A stretch of DNA of 64,000 nt. Origin: Dyella_D sp052115385. Its GTDB lineage: Bacteria > Pseudomonadota > Gammaproteobacteria > Xanthomonadales > Rhodanobacteraceae. How positions within the stretch are numbered: the stretch's first letter is position 1; each line of letters starts with the position of its first letter. The notes under the pieces were generated by a model that saw nothing but the letters and a program-made list of their open reading frames with translations, did no database searches and was not told where the DNA came from. The position numbers and the translations under genes are program-made. Below, piece after piece: positions 1 to 6,802 of this stretch. The DNA lies in NCBI RefSeq assembly GCF_052115385.1, contig NZ_JBFRGP010000009.1:106129-170128 (forward strand), written 5' to 3'.

Positions 1-193
1 TGATAAAACCTTCCGCGCGCAGCTGCTCGTAGGCCGCCAGCACGGTGGTGCGCGAAACGCCGAGGTTGAGCGCGAATTCGCGCGTCGGCGGCAGGCGCGA
101 ACCGGCGATCATGCGCCCATCGAGAATGGACGACTTCAGCGCGCGGACCAGCTGCGCGTATTGGGGGCCTTGACCGTCGAGCTCGAGGAACAT
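1..193 (-). CDS. MocR/GntR-type transcriptional regulator, N-terminal part
   Basis: Partial: the gene runs off the left edge and only 64 codons are visible, read leftward from the ATG at 193. They form a complete GntR winged helix-turn-helix. It begins with a 'QYAQLVRALKSSILDG' helix, followed by 'GSRLPPTREFA', a recognition helix 'GVSRTTVLAAYEQL' and then 'AEGFI'. This spacing is typical of MocR/PdxR proteins, which join a GntR DNA-binding domain to an aminotransferase-like PLP domain; that second domain would lie outside the window. MocR proteins usually control a neighbouring, often divergent gene, but none is visible here. The subfamily is inferred from the short linker and motif style and could equally be another GntR class. 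Confidence 0.75.
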   Translation of the reverse strand, partial: MFLELDGQGPQYAQLVRALKSSILDGRMIAGSRLPPTREFALNLGVSRTTVLAAYEQLRAEGFI

Positions 194-348
194 GCCAGCG
201 CACTCAGGGGCGTCGGCGGTAAGGGTTGCGCACAACCCGGGTGCGCAGCAATCCCGGGCGGTGGCACGGCGCGGCGGCCCGGCGCCGGTCGCCGGGTTTG
301 TGTAGAACATGTGCACTGCGTCACGCGCCACGGCGCCGGGCTCCTGGC
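194..348. other. Intergenic region with short hairpin
   Basis: 155 bases between the thioredoxin gene and the MocR-type regulator, both on the minus strand. A stem GGGTTG/CAACCC with a four-base loop lies at 223-238. It has no strong T-tract, so it is at best a weak terminator for the thioredoxin gene. The promoter of the regulator should also lie here. No open reading frame is credible. Confidence 0.4.
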
Positions 349-1296
349 TCAGCCGAAGGTGAAGGAGTAAACCCGCAGGCCCGCTTGTGGAATGCGCAGG
401 CGCAGCAGGTGCTCGCGGTCGTCATGGCTGTCGAACAGCGTGTAGAGCCGGCTGCCCTGCACCGCCACCGGCGGTTGCGGGTTGCCGTCGACGGTCACTT
501 CGAGCGGGAGCGGCTGATCGGCGCTGGCGACCATGTACAACTTCGCCGCCTTGAAACGCAGTTGCAGTTCGACCTCCGTGCCCGCCGAGCGGGCGTACTG
601 GCGCGTGATTTCCCAGGAGCCGCCCAGTGCGAACTTGTGCATCGCCAGCGACGCGGGAAGGCTGAAGTGCCGCGTCCCGGCGCTGCCGCTTTCCATACCG
701 CCGTAGCCTTGCTGGCCCGAGCTGCCCAGGTGCAGTTCCGGCGTGTCGTCGGGGCCCGGTTTGAAAAGCTTGGCGTTGTTGTCAGCCGCCTGCATGTCCA
801 GGCCGAGCAGCAGCTGGATCGCGTTCTCCATCTTGTCGTAGCCGCCCTCGCCGTAGTGATGGCCGATCAGCCGGCCATCGCGGTCGACCAGGTACTCCGC
901 CGGCCAGAACTGGTTGTGCCAGGCGTTCCAGGTCGACAGGCCGCTGTCCATCGCCACCGGATAGGTAACGCCGGCGCGTCCGATCGCGGCCTGCACGTTG
1001 GCCGGATCGTGCTCGAAATCGAACTCCGGCGAATGCACGCCGATCACCACCAGGCCCTGGTCCTTGTAGGTCTCGTACAGATGCTCGACATGCGGCATGG
1101 CGCGGATGCAGTTGATGCACGAGTACGCCCAGAAATCGATCAGCACCACCTTGCCGCGCAGGCTGGACATACTCAGCGGCGGCGAGTTGAACCAGTGGTC
1201 GATGCCGGTGAATTCCGGGGCCTGGGTGGTGCTGGACGCCACCACGCTGCCGGTCGCGATGCCGAGCAGTCCAGCAAGCAAGATCGACTTTTTCAT
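349..1296 (-). CDS. Secreted thioredoxin-like protein with DipZ-type C-terminal domain
   Basis: Encodes 315 residues. An N-terminal signal peptide (MKKSILLAGLLGIATG...) directs export to the periplasm. A TlpA/AhpC-type thioredoxin fold follows with the redox pair in 'WAYSCINCIRAMPH' (CINC, about residues 57-60). 'VVIGVHSPEF' and 'FWPAEYLVDRDG' are typical of the DipZ/TlpA branch. Residues from about 190 resemble the beta-sandwich found at the C-terminus of DipZ proteins. A role in periplasmic disulfide reduction is known for the family; the partner here is unknown. The ATG at 1296 is chosen because the signal peptide starts there; the open frame extends further upstream but would include the intergenic hairpins. 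The gene lies downstream of a TonB receptor on the same strand. Confidence 0.8.
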   Translation of the reverse strand: MKKSILLAGLLGIATGSVVASSTTQAPEFTGIDHWFNSPPLSMSSLRGKVVLIDFWAYSCINCIRAMPHVEHLYETYKDQGLVVIGVHSPEFDFEHDPANVQAAIGRAGVTYPVAMDSGLSTWNAWHNQFWPAEYLVDRDGRLIGHHYGEGGYDKMENAIQLLLGLDMQAADNNAKLFKPGPDDTPELHLGSSGQQGYGGMESGSAGTRHFSLPASLAMHKFALGGSWEITRQYARSAGTEVELQLRFKAAKLYMVASADQPLPLEVTVDGNPQPPVAVQGSRLYTLFDSHDDREHLLRLRIPQAGLRVYSFTFG

Positions 1297-1318
1297 GGCC
1301 GTGATTCCCGGAGTCAGG

Positions 1319-1381
1319 CGCGCCGATGCCCGGATGGGGCATCGGCGCGGTTCCACGGGTGTCCGGCGCGCAGCGCCGGAC
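1319..1381 (-). other. Two tandem intercistronic hairpins
   Basis: The 100-base gap between the TonB receptor and the thioredoxin gene is nearly filled by two perfect inverted repeats. One has 13 bp arms (1319-1331 and 1337-1349, 5-base loop) and the other 9 bp arms (1361-1369 and 1373-1381, 3-base loop). Neither is followed by a T-run in either direction. They therefore look more like mRNA-stabilising or processing hairpins, or a partial attenuator, than a classical terminator. Confidence 0.6.
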
Positions 1382-1396
1382 GCCGGGTGCAAGTAC

Positions 1397-4300
1397 TCAG
1401 TAATCGTAGGTAATGCCGAACTGCACGTAGCGCGGCGACTGCGTGGACAGCGGCAGGTTGTAGGTCGGGCGCACGGCGGTCGAACTGCCATAACGCCCGT
1501 TGGTCTGCGTGATCGCCTGCTTGTTGAGCACGTTGTAGATCTGCACGCTGAAGCCCAATCGCTGGCCCGCCCATTGCGGACGGTACTGCGCGCCGAGGCT
1601 GAGCAGGTAAGTCCATGGCTGGCGCTTGTAGCCGGGCACGACCGGTACACCGCCGCAGAAGTGATAGAAGGAGCCGTAGCCCAGGCCCGGGTTGGTCTGG
1701 CCCGCGCCATACAGACCCAGGCAGCTCTTGGGTGCGCCGGACAGGATCGCGACGTTGCCCGACACCATCCACTCAGGCGCGACCTGGTAGTAGCCGTAGG
1801 CTTTGATCTGGTGCGTGCGATCGTTCGACAGCGCGCCGTTGGCGTAATCCATGACCTGGGTGTAGTCCCAGTCCACCGTCGCCGACACATCGGTCTGGCC
1901 GATATCCGAACGCACCTGGCCTTCCGTATTGCCGTAGTTGCGCGAGAACAGGTAATCGAGCTTGCCGTACCACTTGCCGTCGAACGGATGCTCCAGGTAC
2001 ATCTCCAGCGCGTAGTACTTGCGCTTGAGCGAGGTGTTGAAGCCCATGTCCTTCTTCCAGTCCAGCGGCACGTCGTAATAGCCGCCGGACAGTTTCGGCA
2101 CCTGGATGATCGGGTTGCTGCCCGGGTTGATCAGATAGCTGCCCTGGATGCCGTTGACCTTGTCGTAATCGTTCATGCCCAGCTGCGCCATCTTGGCGGC
2201 GATGCGGCCGGTGTCGCCCCAGTCGTCAATGGCGCGGCCGAGTTTGCGGTAAGTGGCTTTGGCGCCATACGCCCAGGCGTCGCCGAGCTTCTTGTCGAAG
2301 CCCAGGATCAATTCGTCCTGGTACTCGGACTTGATATTGGTGGCGGCGGCGGTCTTCGGATCGCGCGGCTGGCCGTATTCGAGATTGGCCGAGATCGGCT
2401 GCTCCAGGCCGCGATAGGTATCGATCGGGGTCAGCCCGGTCGGATAGCCGGTCTTCGGATCGATGCCGGTGTAGGTGTAGTACACGTTGGTAAAGGTCGA
2501 GGAACCCGCCGAGCGCAAGGCCACCGACGCCGGCACCGCGAGATAGTAGCGGCCGGCGTTGCCATACACCTTCAGGCTGGAATCGCCGTTGACGTCCCAG
2601 CTGAAGCCCAGCCTTGGCGCCAACTGCGAATGGGTAAGCCGCAGATAAGGCGCGCCGCCGGCGTTGTAGTTGGTGAATTCGTCATTGCGCAGGCCGATCT
2701 TGACCAGCCAGCGGTCGTTGATCTGCCAGGCGTCCTCGATGTACTGCGCCTGCTGCTTCACCCGCACCGAAGCGCTGTTGGCGAACACCTGCCTGGAGAC
2801 GTAGTAGCCGGTCGAGCCGCCCGCATAAGCGCCCGGCGGGCGCACCCACGGATAACCCTGCCAGCCCGGTCCGTTCGCGTCCGGGCCGCCGGCGATCCAG
2901 GTATTCGGATCGCCGGAGGCATACGCCCATCCGAAACCAGGGCCGGAGGTGAACTGGCCATCGTGGATGTCGCGCACGTCCTGGTTGTCGATGCCGGCGG
3001 TCAGGGTGTGGTCGCTGAGCTTGTAGCTCAGGTCCAATCGCAGGTTGGTGTTCTTGGTGATGTGCTGCGGATCGAACAGCTGCACCACCGTCTGCGCGTT
3101 GCCGAACGACTGCCCGCCGGTCAACGCGGGATTCTGCGAGGATTGCCCGATGATCGGGCTCAGCGCGGGATCGTAGCCGGGCAGCTCGTTGTAGTGCGTG
3201 CCCTTCATCTTGCCGTACAGCACGGACAGGGTCAGCGAGTCGGTGAGGTAGCTGGTGAACTTGGCCAGGTACAGATCGGAACCGTCCTTGATATTCAGAT
3301 CGTGATGATCGAATGGCCCCTGCTTGCCGGTGGCATAGTCGTATTGGTAAAGGCTGCCGCGATAGGACGACTTGTTCGACGCGCCGGTAAGTTCGAACAG
3401 GTTGCTGTCGGTGATATTCCAATCCAGCTTGGCGTACCACTTCGGGTCGTTCAGCCGGCTATGGTTGTTGTAGCTGGGCGCCAGGTTGAAGCCGACACCC
3501 GCCACCGAACCGACCGCACCCGACGGCATGCCCGCGGACGCGCCCGTACCCTGGATGCGCTCACCCTCCACGGAAGCGAAGATGTACAGCTTGTCCTTGA
3601 TCAGCGGACCGCCGACATAGGCATCGGCCGTGGTGGTGGTGGACTTGTTGTCGCCGCGCCGCCAATACAGCTGCCCCGCCTTCGGACTGCCTGCGCCGTA
3701 ATAGATATCGCGCGGATCGCCCTGCAGCCCCTTGGGCTTCCACAACACCTGCCCGCCGAAATGCCACTCGTTGGTACCGCGCTTGCCCACCTGGCTGATC
3801 ACGCCGCCGTCCGAACGCCCGAAGGCCGCGCCGTAGCCGCCGCTGAGGATCTCCTCCTGGTCGATCGAGCCATAGGGCAAGGTCAGGCCGCCGAAGCCGC
3901 TGATCGGATCGGTCGTGTTGAATCCATTGATGTAGTACGCGTTCTCGGTCACCGACGAACCGCCGAACGATACGAACTTGCGCGGCGACGACGCGCCCAT
4001 GCCCATGCCCATGAAGGTATCGCTGCCCTCCACTGCCCCCGGCGCCAGCAAGGCGATCGCTTCGGCGCTGCGCGCCAGCGGCAACCTGGCCAGCTGTTGC
4101 GAGGTGACCACGGTGCGCGAGTCGACCTGGGTGACGTCGATCGCCGGCAGGCTGTTCGCCGTCACCGTCACCGAGGCCAGGTTCTGCGCATTCGCCGGCA
4201 CGAACGAAACTTCGGTACCCGCGCCGACGTGCAGCTCGACGTCGCTGCGCGTGTCGACGGTCTGCCCATCGCGCTGCAGGGTCACCGTGTAGGTGCCCAG

Positions 4301-4546
4301 CGGCAAGGAGGCGATCGCGTAGCGCCCCGCCGCATCGACCGCCACCTGCCGGGTGACGCCCGACGCGTTCTGCACCTTCACCGTACCGCCCGCGGCAGCG
4401 GGGGCCTGGCCGAAGATGCTGCCGGTGGTGGCCTGCGCGTATGCCGGCGGCGCCAACGAGCCGTACAACGCGAGCGCGAGGGCCATGCCGAGACTGGATG
4501 TATACCGTGCCGCACAAGTCGTGCGGATCCGACGCTGGTCGTTCAT
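1397..4546 (-). CDS. TonB-dependent receptor, Oar-like, with carboxypeptidase-regulatory-like N-terminal domain
   Basis: Encodes 1049 residues for an outer-membrane beta-barrel importer energised by TonB. After a signal peptide ending near 'APPAYA' comes a carboxypeptidase-regulatory-like beta-sandwich (about residues 45-120; 'GRYAIASLPLGTYTVTL'). A plug domain follows ('SVTVTANSLPAIDV', 'GGYGAAFGRSDGGVISQVGKRG'), then a long barrel that ends in the aromatic 'FGITYDY'. This architecture is that of Oar-like receptors in Xanthomonadales. The ATG at 4546 is chosen because AAGGGGAG lies 4-11 bases upstream and the signal peptide begins there; longer frames upstream lack these. Substrate unknown. 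The upstream XRE regulator on the same strand may control it. Confidence 0.88.
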   Translation of the reverse strand: MNDQRRIRTTCAARYTSSLGMALALALYGSLAPPAYAQATTGSIFGQAPAAAGGTVKVQNASGVTRQVAVDAAGRYAIASLPLGTYTVTLQRDGQTVDTRSDVELHVGAGTEVSFVPANAQNLASVTVTANSLPAIDVTQVDSRTVVTSQQLARLPLARSAEAIALLAPGAVEGSDTFMGMGMGASSPRKFVSFGGSSVTENAYYINGFNTTDPISGFGGLTLPYGSIDQEEILSGGYGAAFGRSDGGVISQVGKRGTNEWHFGGQVLWKPKGLQGDPRDIYYGAGSPKAGQLYWRRGDNKSTTTTADAYVGGPLIKDKLYIFASVEGERIQGTGASAGMPSGAVGSVAGVGFNLAPSYNNHSRLNDPKWYAKLDWNITDSNLFELTGASNKSSYRGSLYQYDYATGKQGPFDHHDLNIKDGSDLYLAKFTSYLTDSLTLSVLYGKMKGTHYNELPGYDPALSPIIGQSSQNPALTGGQSFGNAQTVVQLFDPQHITKNTNLRLDLSYKLSDHTLTAGIDNQDVRDIHDGQFTSGPGFGWAYASGDPNTWIAGGPDANGPGWQGYPWVRPPGAYAGGSTGYYVSRQVFANSASVRVKQQAQYIEDAWQINDRWLVKIGLRNDEFTNYNAGGAPYLRLTHSQLAPRLGFSWDVNGDSSLKVYGNAGRYYLAVPASVALRSAGSSTFTNVYYTYTGIDPKTGYPTGLTPIDTYRGLEQPISANLEYGQPRDPKTAAATNIKSEYQDELILGFDKKLGDAWAYGAKATYRKLGRAIDDWGDTGRIAAKMAQLGMNDYDKVNGIQGSYLINPGSNPIIQVPKLSGGYYDVPLDWKKDMGFNTSLKRKYYALEMYLEHPFDGKWYGKLDYLFSRNYGNTEGQVRSDIGQTDVSATVDWDYTQVMDYANGALSNDRTHQIKAYGYYQVAPEWMVSGNVAILSGAPKSCLGLYGAGQTNPGLGYGSFYHFCGGVPVVPGYKRQPWTYLLSLGAQYRPQWAGQRLGFSVQIYNVLNKQAITQTNGRYGSSTAVRPTYNLPLSTQSPRYVQFGITYDY

Positions 4547-4754
4547 GCAACTCCCCTTGAATAGTTTCATGGATACCTGCGGCATCGGGCCAGGCGGGCC
4601 TGTTCGCCGCGAAAGACACTGCTGAAGGTGCCGTCGGCACCGCTTGCGGCCACTCCGGGCTGCAACTACCTGGAGTGGCGGTTTCGGCCCACGCGGCTCC
4701 GCAACCTCCCGTGCGGAAGCCGGTGCGCACCAACACGCGGGTGATCGCGGGCGA
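4547..4754. promoter_or_regulatory. Upstream region of the Oar-like receptor, with inverted repeats
   Basis: 208 bases between the XRE regulator and the TonB receptor. Two palindromes are visible: GGTGCC-GTC-GGCACC at 4627-4641, and CCACTCC/GGAGTGG arms at 4650-4656 and 4672-4678. Either could be an operator for the adjacent XRE protein; this is inference from position only. Confidence 0.35.
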
Positions 4755-5396
4755 TCACGCGTTCGACGCCTGGCGGTTGCCGTGCAGATAGCCGGCAAGC
4801 GTCTTGTGGAAGGCCATCACACGCGCGGCCTCGGCTGGCCCGGGGCCGGCGAGCATGCCGTACAGATCGACCACCAGTTCGGCGCGTTGCGCGATGCTCA
4901 GCGAGCCGCCGGCCAGCACGATGTACGACTGCAGCACCTGCAAGGCGGCGGCGAGCCGCGCGGGATCCAGGCTGCCGCGGCGCGCGGGCGCATCGATGGC
5001 TGGCGGCGCATGCATGGCCTCGCCATCCGTCATGCCGCCCTCCCCGCTGACCAGCCACAGCGGCGATATGCGCAGCGCACGCGCCAGCACCACGCAGCGA
5101 TGGCGCGAGATATCGCCGCGGCCACGGCTCCAGTTGTTCACCGTGCGCGCGGTGACGCCGCAGCATCGGGCGAGTGCGCCGACGCCTCCGACCCGCTCGA
5201 TCAGCAATTGGATGCGTTCGGAAAAATCATGCACCGCGGCTTGCGCAGATAACGCAAGTTTCGTGTCAGCTTCAACCCGGCCATGGCTACGGCCGCCGGC
5301 AAGTTCAAAAGGATAGGCAGACAAAGCGGCAGCGGCCGGCTGGTTTCTCGCCGCCACCGCCAACGCATCTTCGGACACGGATACCAAAGCGGACAC
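4755..5396 (-). CDS. XRE-family (CI repressor-like) transcriptional regulator
   Basis: Encodes 213 residues. A lambda-repressor-like helix-turn-helix lies at about residues 58-115. It shows 'FSERIQLLIERVGGVGALA', a recognition helix 'GVTARTVNNWSRG' and then 'ALRISPLWLVSGEGG', as in phage CI-type and related chromosomal regulators. The C-terminal 90 residues are alpha-helical and not recognised; no peptidase signature is seen. The chosen start is a GTG at 5396 with GGAG about ten bases upstream. The first 55 residues are low-complexity, so a later start is possible. Tandem with the downstream TonB receptor (208-base gap), which it may regulate. Confidence 0.75.
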   Translation of the reverse strand: MSALVSVSEDALAVAARNQPAAAALSAYPFELAGGRSHGRVEADTKLALSAQAAVHDFSERIQLLIERVGGVGALARCCGVTARTVNNWSRGRGDISRHRCVVLARALRISPLWLVSGEGGMTDGEAMHAPPAIDAPARRGSLDPARLAAALQVLQSYIVLAGGSLSIAQRAELVVDLYGMLAGPGPAEAARVMAFHKTLAGYLHGNRQASNA

Positions 5397-5661
5397 AGGG
5401 GTTCACTCCGGATCAACTGGGCTGGAAGAGGGACTCGCACGGAAGTGGGGAGCTTCCGGCGAGCCAAGGTGGCAGCGTTAAACAGTTGAGTGTGGGGACA
5501 TCAACTTTTCGTTATCGCCGCCGGGGGCCAAGATAGGCGTGAGCGTCTTGGGTGGTACATAGCCAATTTGGACAGATTCGTAGAGGCCAATTTGTCCACT
5601 TGCCGGGAATGCCTCGATGAATGCGGGCGTGGTTGGTCCGGTTTGCAGGGGCGAGGCAAAT
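5397..5661. other. Intergenic region upstream of the XRE gene
   Basis: No credible gene. It should contain the promoter of the XRE regulator, which reads leftward. No clear operator palindrome was recognised. Confidence 0.4.
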
Positions 5662-5685
5662 AAAAAGCCGGCTCGAAGCCGGCTT
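5658..5685 (-). terminator. Rho-independent terminator of the nfr operon
   Basis: A perfect 9 bp stem (AAGCCGGCT / AGCCGGCTT, 3-base loop) spans 5665-5685. On the minus strand it is followed by TTTTTATTT. The orientation fits termination of the leftward operon that ends with the DUF4434 gene, about 220 bases upstream across a palindromic repeat. Confidence 0.85.
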
Positions 5686-5712
5686 GTATCGAGCCCCCTC
5701 AACACTCGCTGC

Positions 5713-5903
5713 CCCCCTCTCCCCGCGAGGGGTGAGGGTGCAGGCGGAGGGTCGAAGTGACGATGAGCCCCTCTCCCACCGGCGACCCGAAGGTAGTCCC
5801 CGTGGGAGAGAGGGGTTGGGGTGAGGGTACGGGCGGAGTGAAGCGCACCACTCCGGCCGAACCCTCATCCGGCTGCCGCCACCTTCTCCCGAAGGGAGAA
5901 GGG
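5713..5903. repeat. Palindromic repeat family A, composite copy
   Basis: A cluster of short hairpins with the motif CCCCTCTCCC...GGGAGAGGGGTTGGGGTGAGGG. It is followed by GGCGGAG...CTCCG arms and CCTTCTCCCGAAGGGAGAAGG. The same building blocks recur at 33109-33310 and 39955-40070, and in part at 18653-18675 and 63828-63856. It lies directly behind the DUF4434 stop codon. This is a REP-like element and has no coding potential. Confidence 0.85.
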
Positions 5904-5905
5904 AT

Positions 5906-6802
5906 TCAGCGGCGCAGCGCTTCCATCTCTGGCAAATAACGCAACTCGAAAAACGCGGTATCCCCACCGCACGGCGCCCGCTGCAACAACGCCGCATCGG
6001 CATCGCGCAGCTCCAACGGCTCCGCCTTGAACGACGCATCGCTGCCGGTCTGCCGAAACACTTCGTACACCACACCGGCAGCGCCTTTCTGGTCGCACGA
6101 CATCGCCGCGCCCAGATACACCGCACTTTCGCCACGGCTCAAGCGCGCCGTTCCCGCTCCATCCTGCACCCACGCCTGCACGCCACTGCCCCGCACATCC
6201 GCCACCAGCTGCGCGTACGCCGCCGGCGCCATATGCCCGGCGAAGAAGCTGCTCACGAACACCGGCCGCGCCAGCACCCGATCCAGCTGCCGCCGCTCCA
6301 GCGCCAGATAATCGCGCAACACCTCGCGCGCCTCCGGCTCGCGCCAGCGCCGGTCGTCGATCTCCATCGGCAGATACCAGCCGGCGATGGCGGCGTCGCC
6401 CAGTTCGCCGCTCCAACGGCGCGCCGCCTCGGCATCCTGGCGGGCCAGTGAACGCAGGTAGTCGTCCAGCGCCGTTGCCGGCATTTCCTGGCGCTGGAAG
6501 AACGCCGGATCGCTGTGCAGCCCCAGCACGATGCGCAACCCGGCGGCGTGCGCTTCGCGAACCCGCTGCAACAGCCATGCATGCCCCGCCGGATCGGCGA
6601 AGGCATCGCCATACTGCGTCCACTGCACCACCAGGGTGTCGAAGCCACGCGCACGCAACTGCGCAAACCACCCCGGCCACTGCGCCACCGCCAGTTCGCG
6701 GTCGCGCGTCTGCGGCTGGTAGAACACCGCCGTGGTCGCATGCGCCAGCCACGGCGCCAGCAGCAGCGCCAGCAGCACACACCACACCGGTGCGCGCCTC
6801 AC
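5906..6802 (-). CDS. Secreted DUF4434 protein of the nfr exopolysaccharide operon
   Basis: Encodes 298 residues. A signal peptide (VRRAPVWCVLLALLLAPWLAHA) precedes a TIM-barrel-like domain: 'AVFYQPQTRDREL', 'FDTLVVQWTQYG', 'LRIVLGLHSDP', 'GWYLPMEIDD', 'SSFFAGHM'. This pattern matches DUF4434, a family of putative glycosidase-like barrels often found with polysaccharide genes. 'WYLPMEIDD' carries candidate catalytic acids. The start is a GTG at 6802 that overlaps the nfrA stop codon in a GTGA junction, which argues for translational coupling. The likely job is trimming or processing the polymer made by NfrB in the periplasm; that role is inferred from context. Confidence 0.75.
   Translation of the reverse strand: MRRAPVWCVLLALLLAPWLAHATTAVFYQPQTRDRELAVAQWPGWFAQLRARGFDTLVVQWTQYGDAFADPAGHAWLLQRVREAHAAGLRIVLGLHSDPAFFQRQEMPATALDDYLRSLARQDAEAARRWSGELGDAAIAGWYLPMEIDDRRWREPEAREVLRDYLALERRQLDRVLARPVFVSSFFAGHMAPAAYAQLVADVRGSGVQAWVQDGAGTARLSRGESAVYLGAAMSCDQKGAAGVVYEVFRQTGSDASFKAEPLELRDADAALLQRAPCGGDTAFFELRYLPEMEALRR

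Noticed and set aside
1097..4564. 1155-codon plus-strand open frame opposite the Oar-like receptor
   Set aside because: Antisense to a clear receptor gene. Its Arg/Ala/Val/His-rich translation is what high-GC codon bias yields on the opposite strand.
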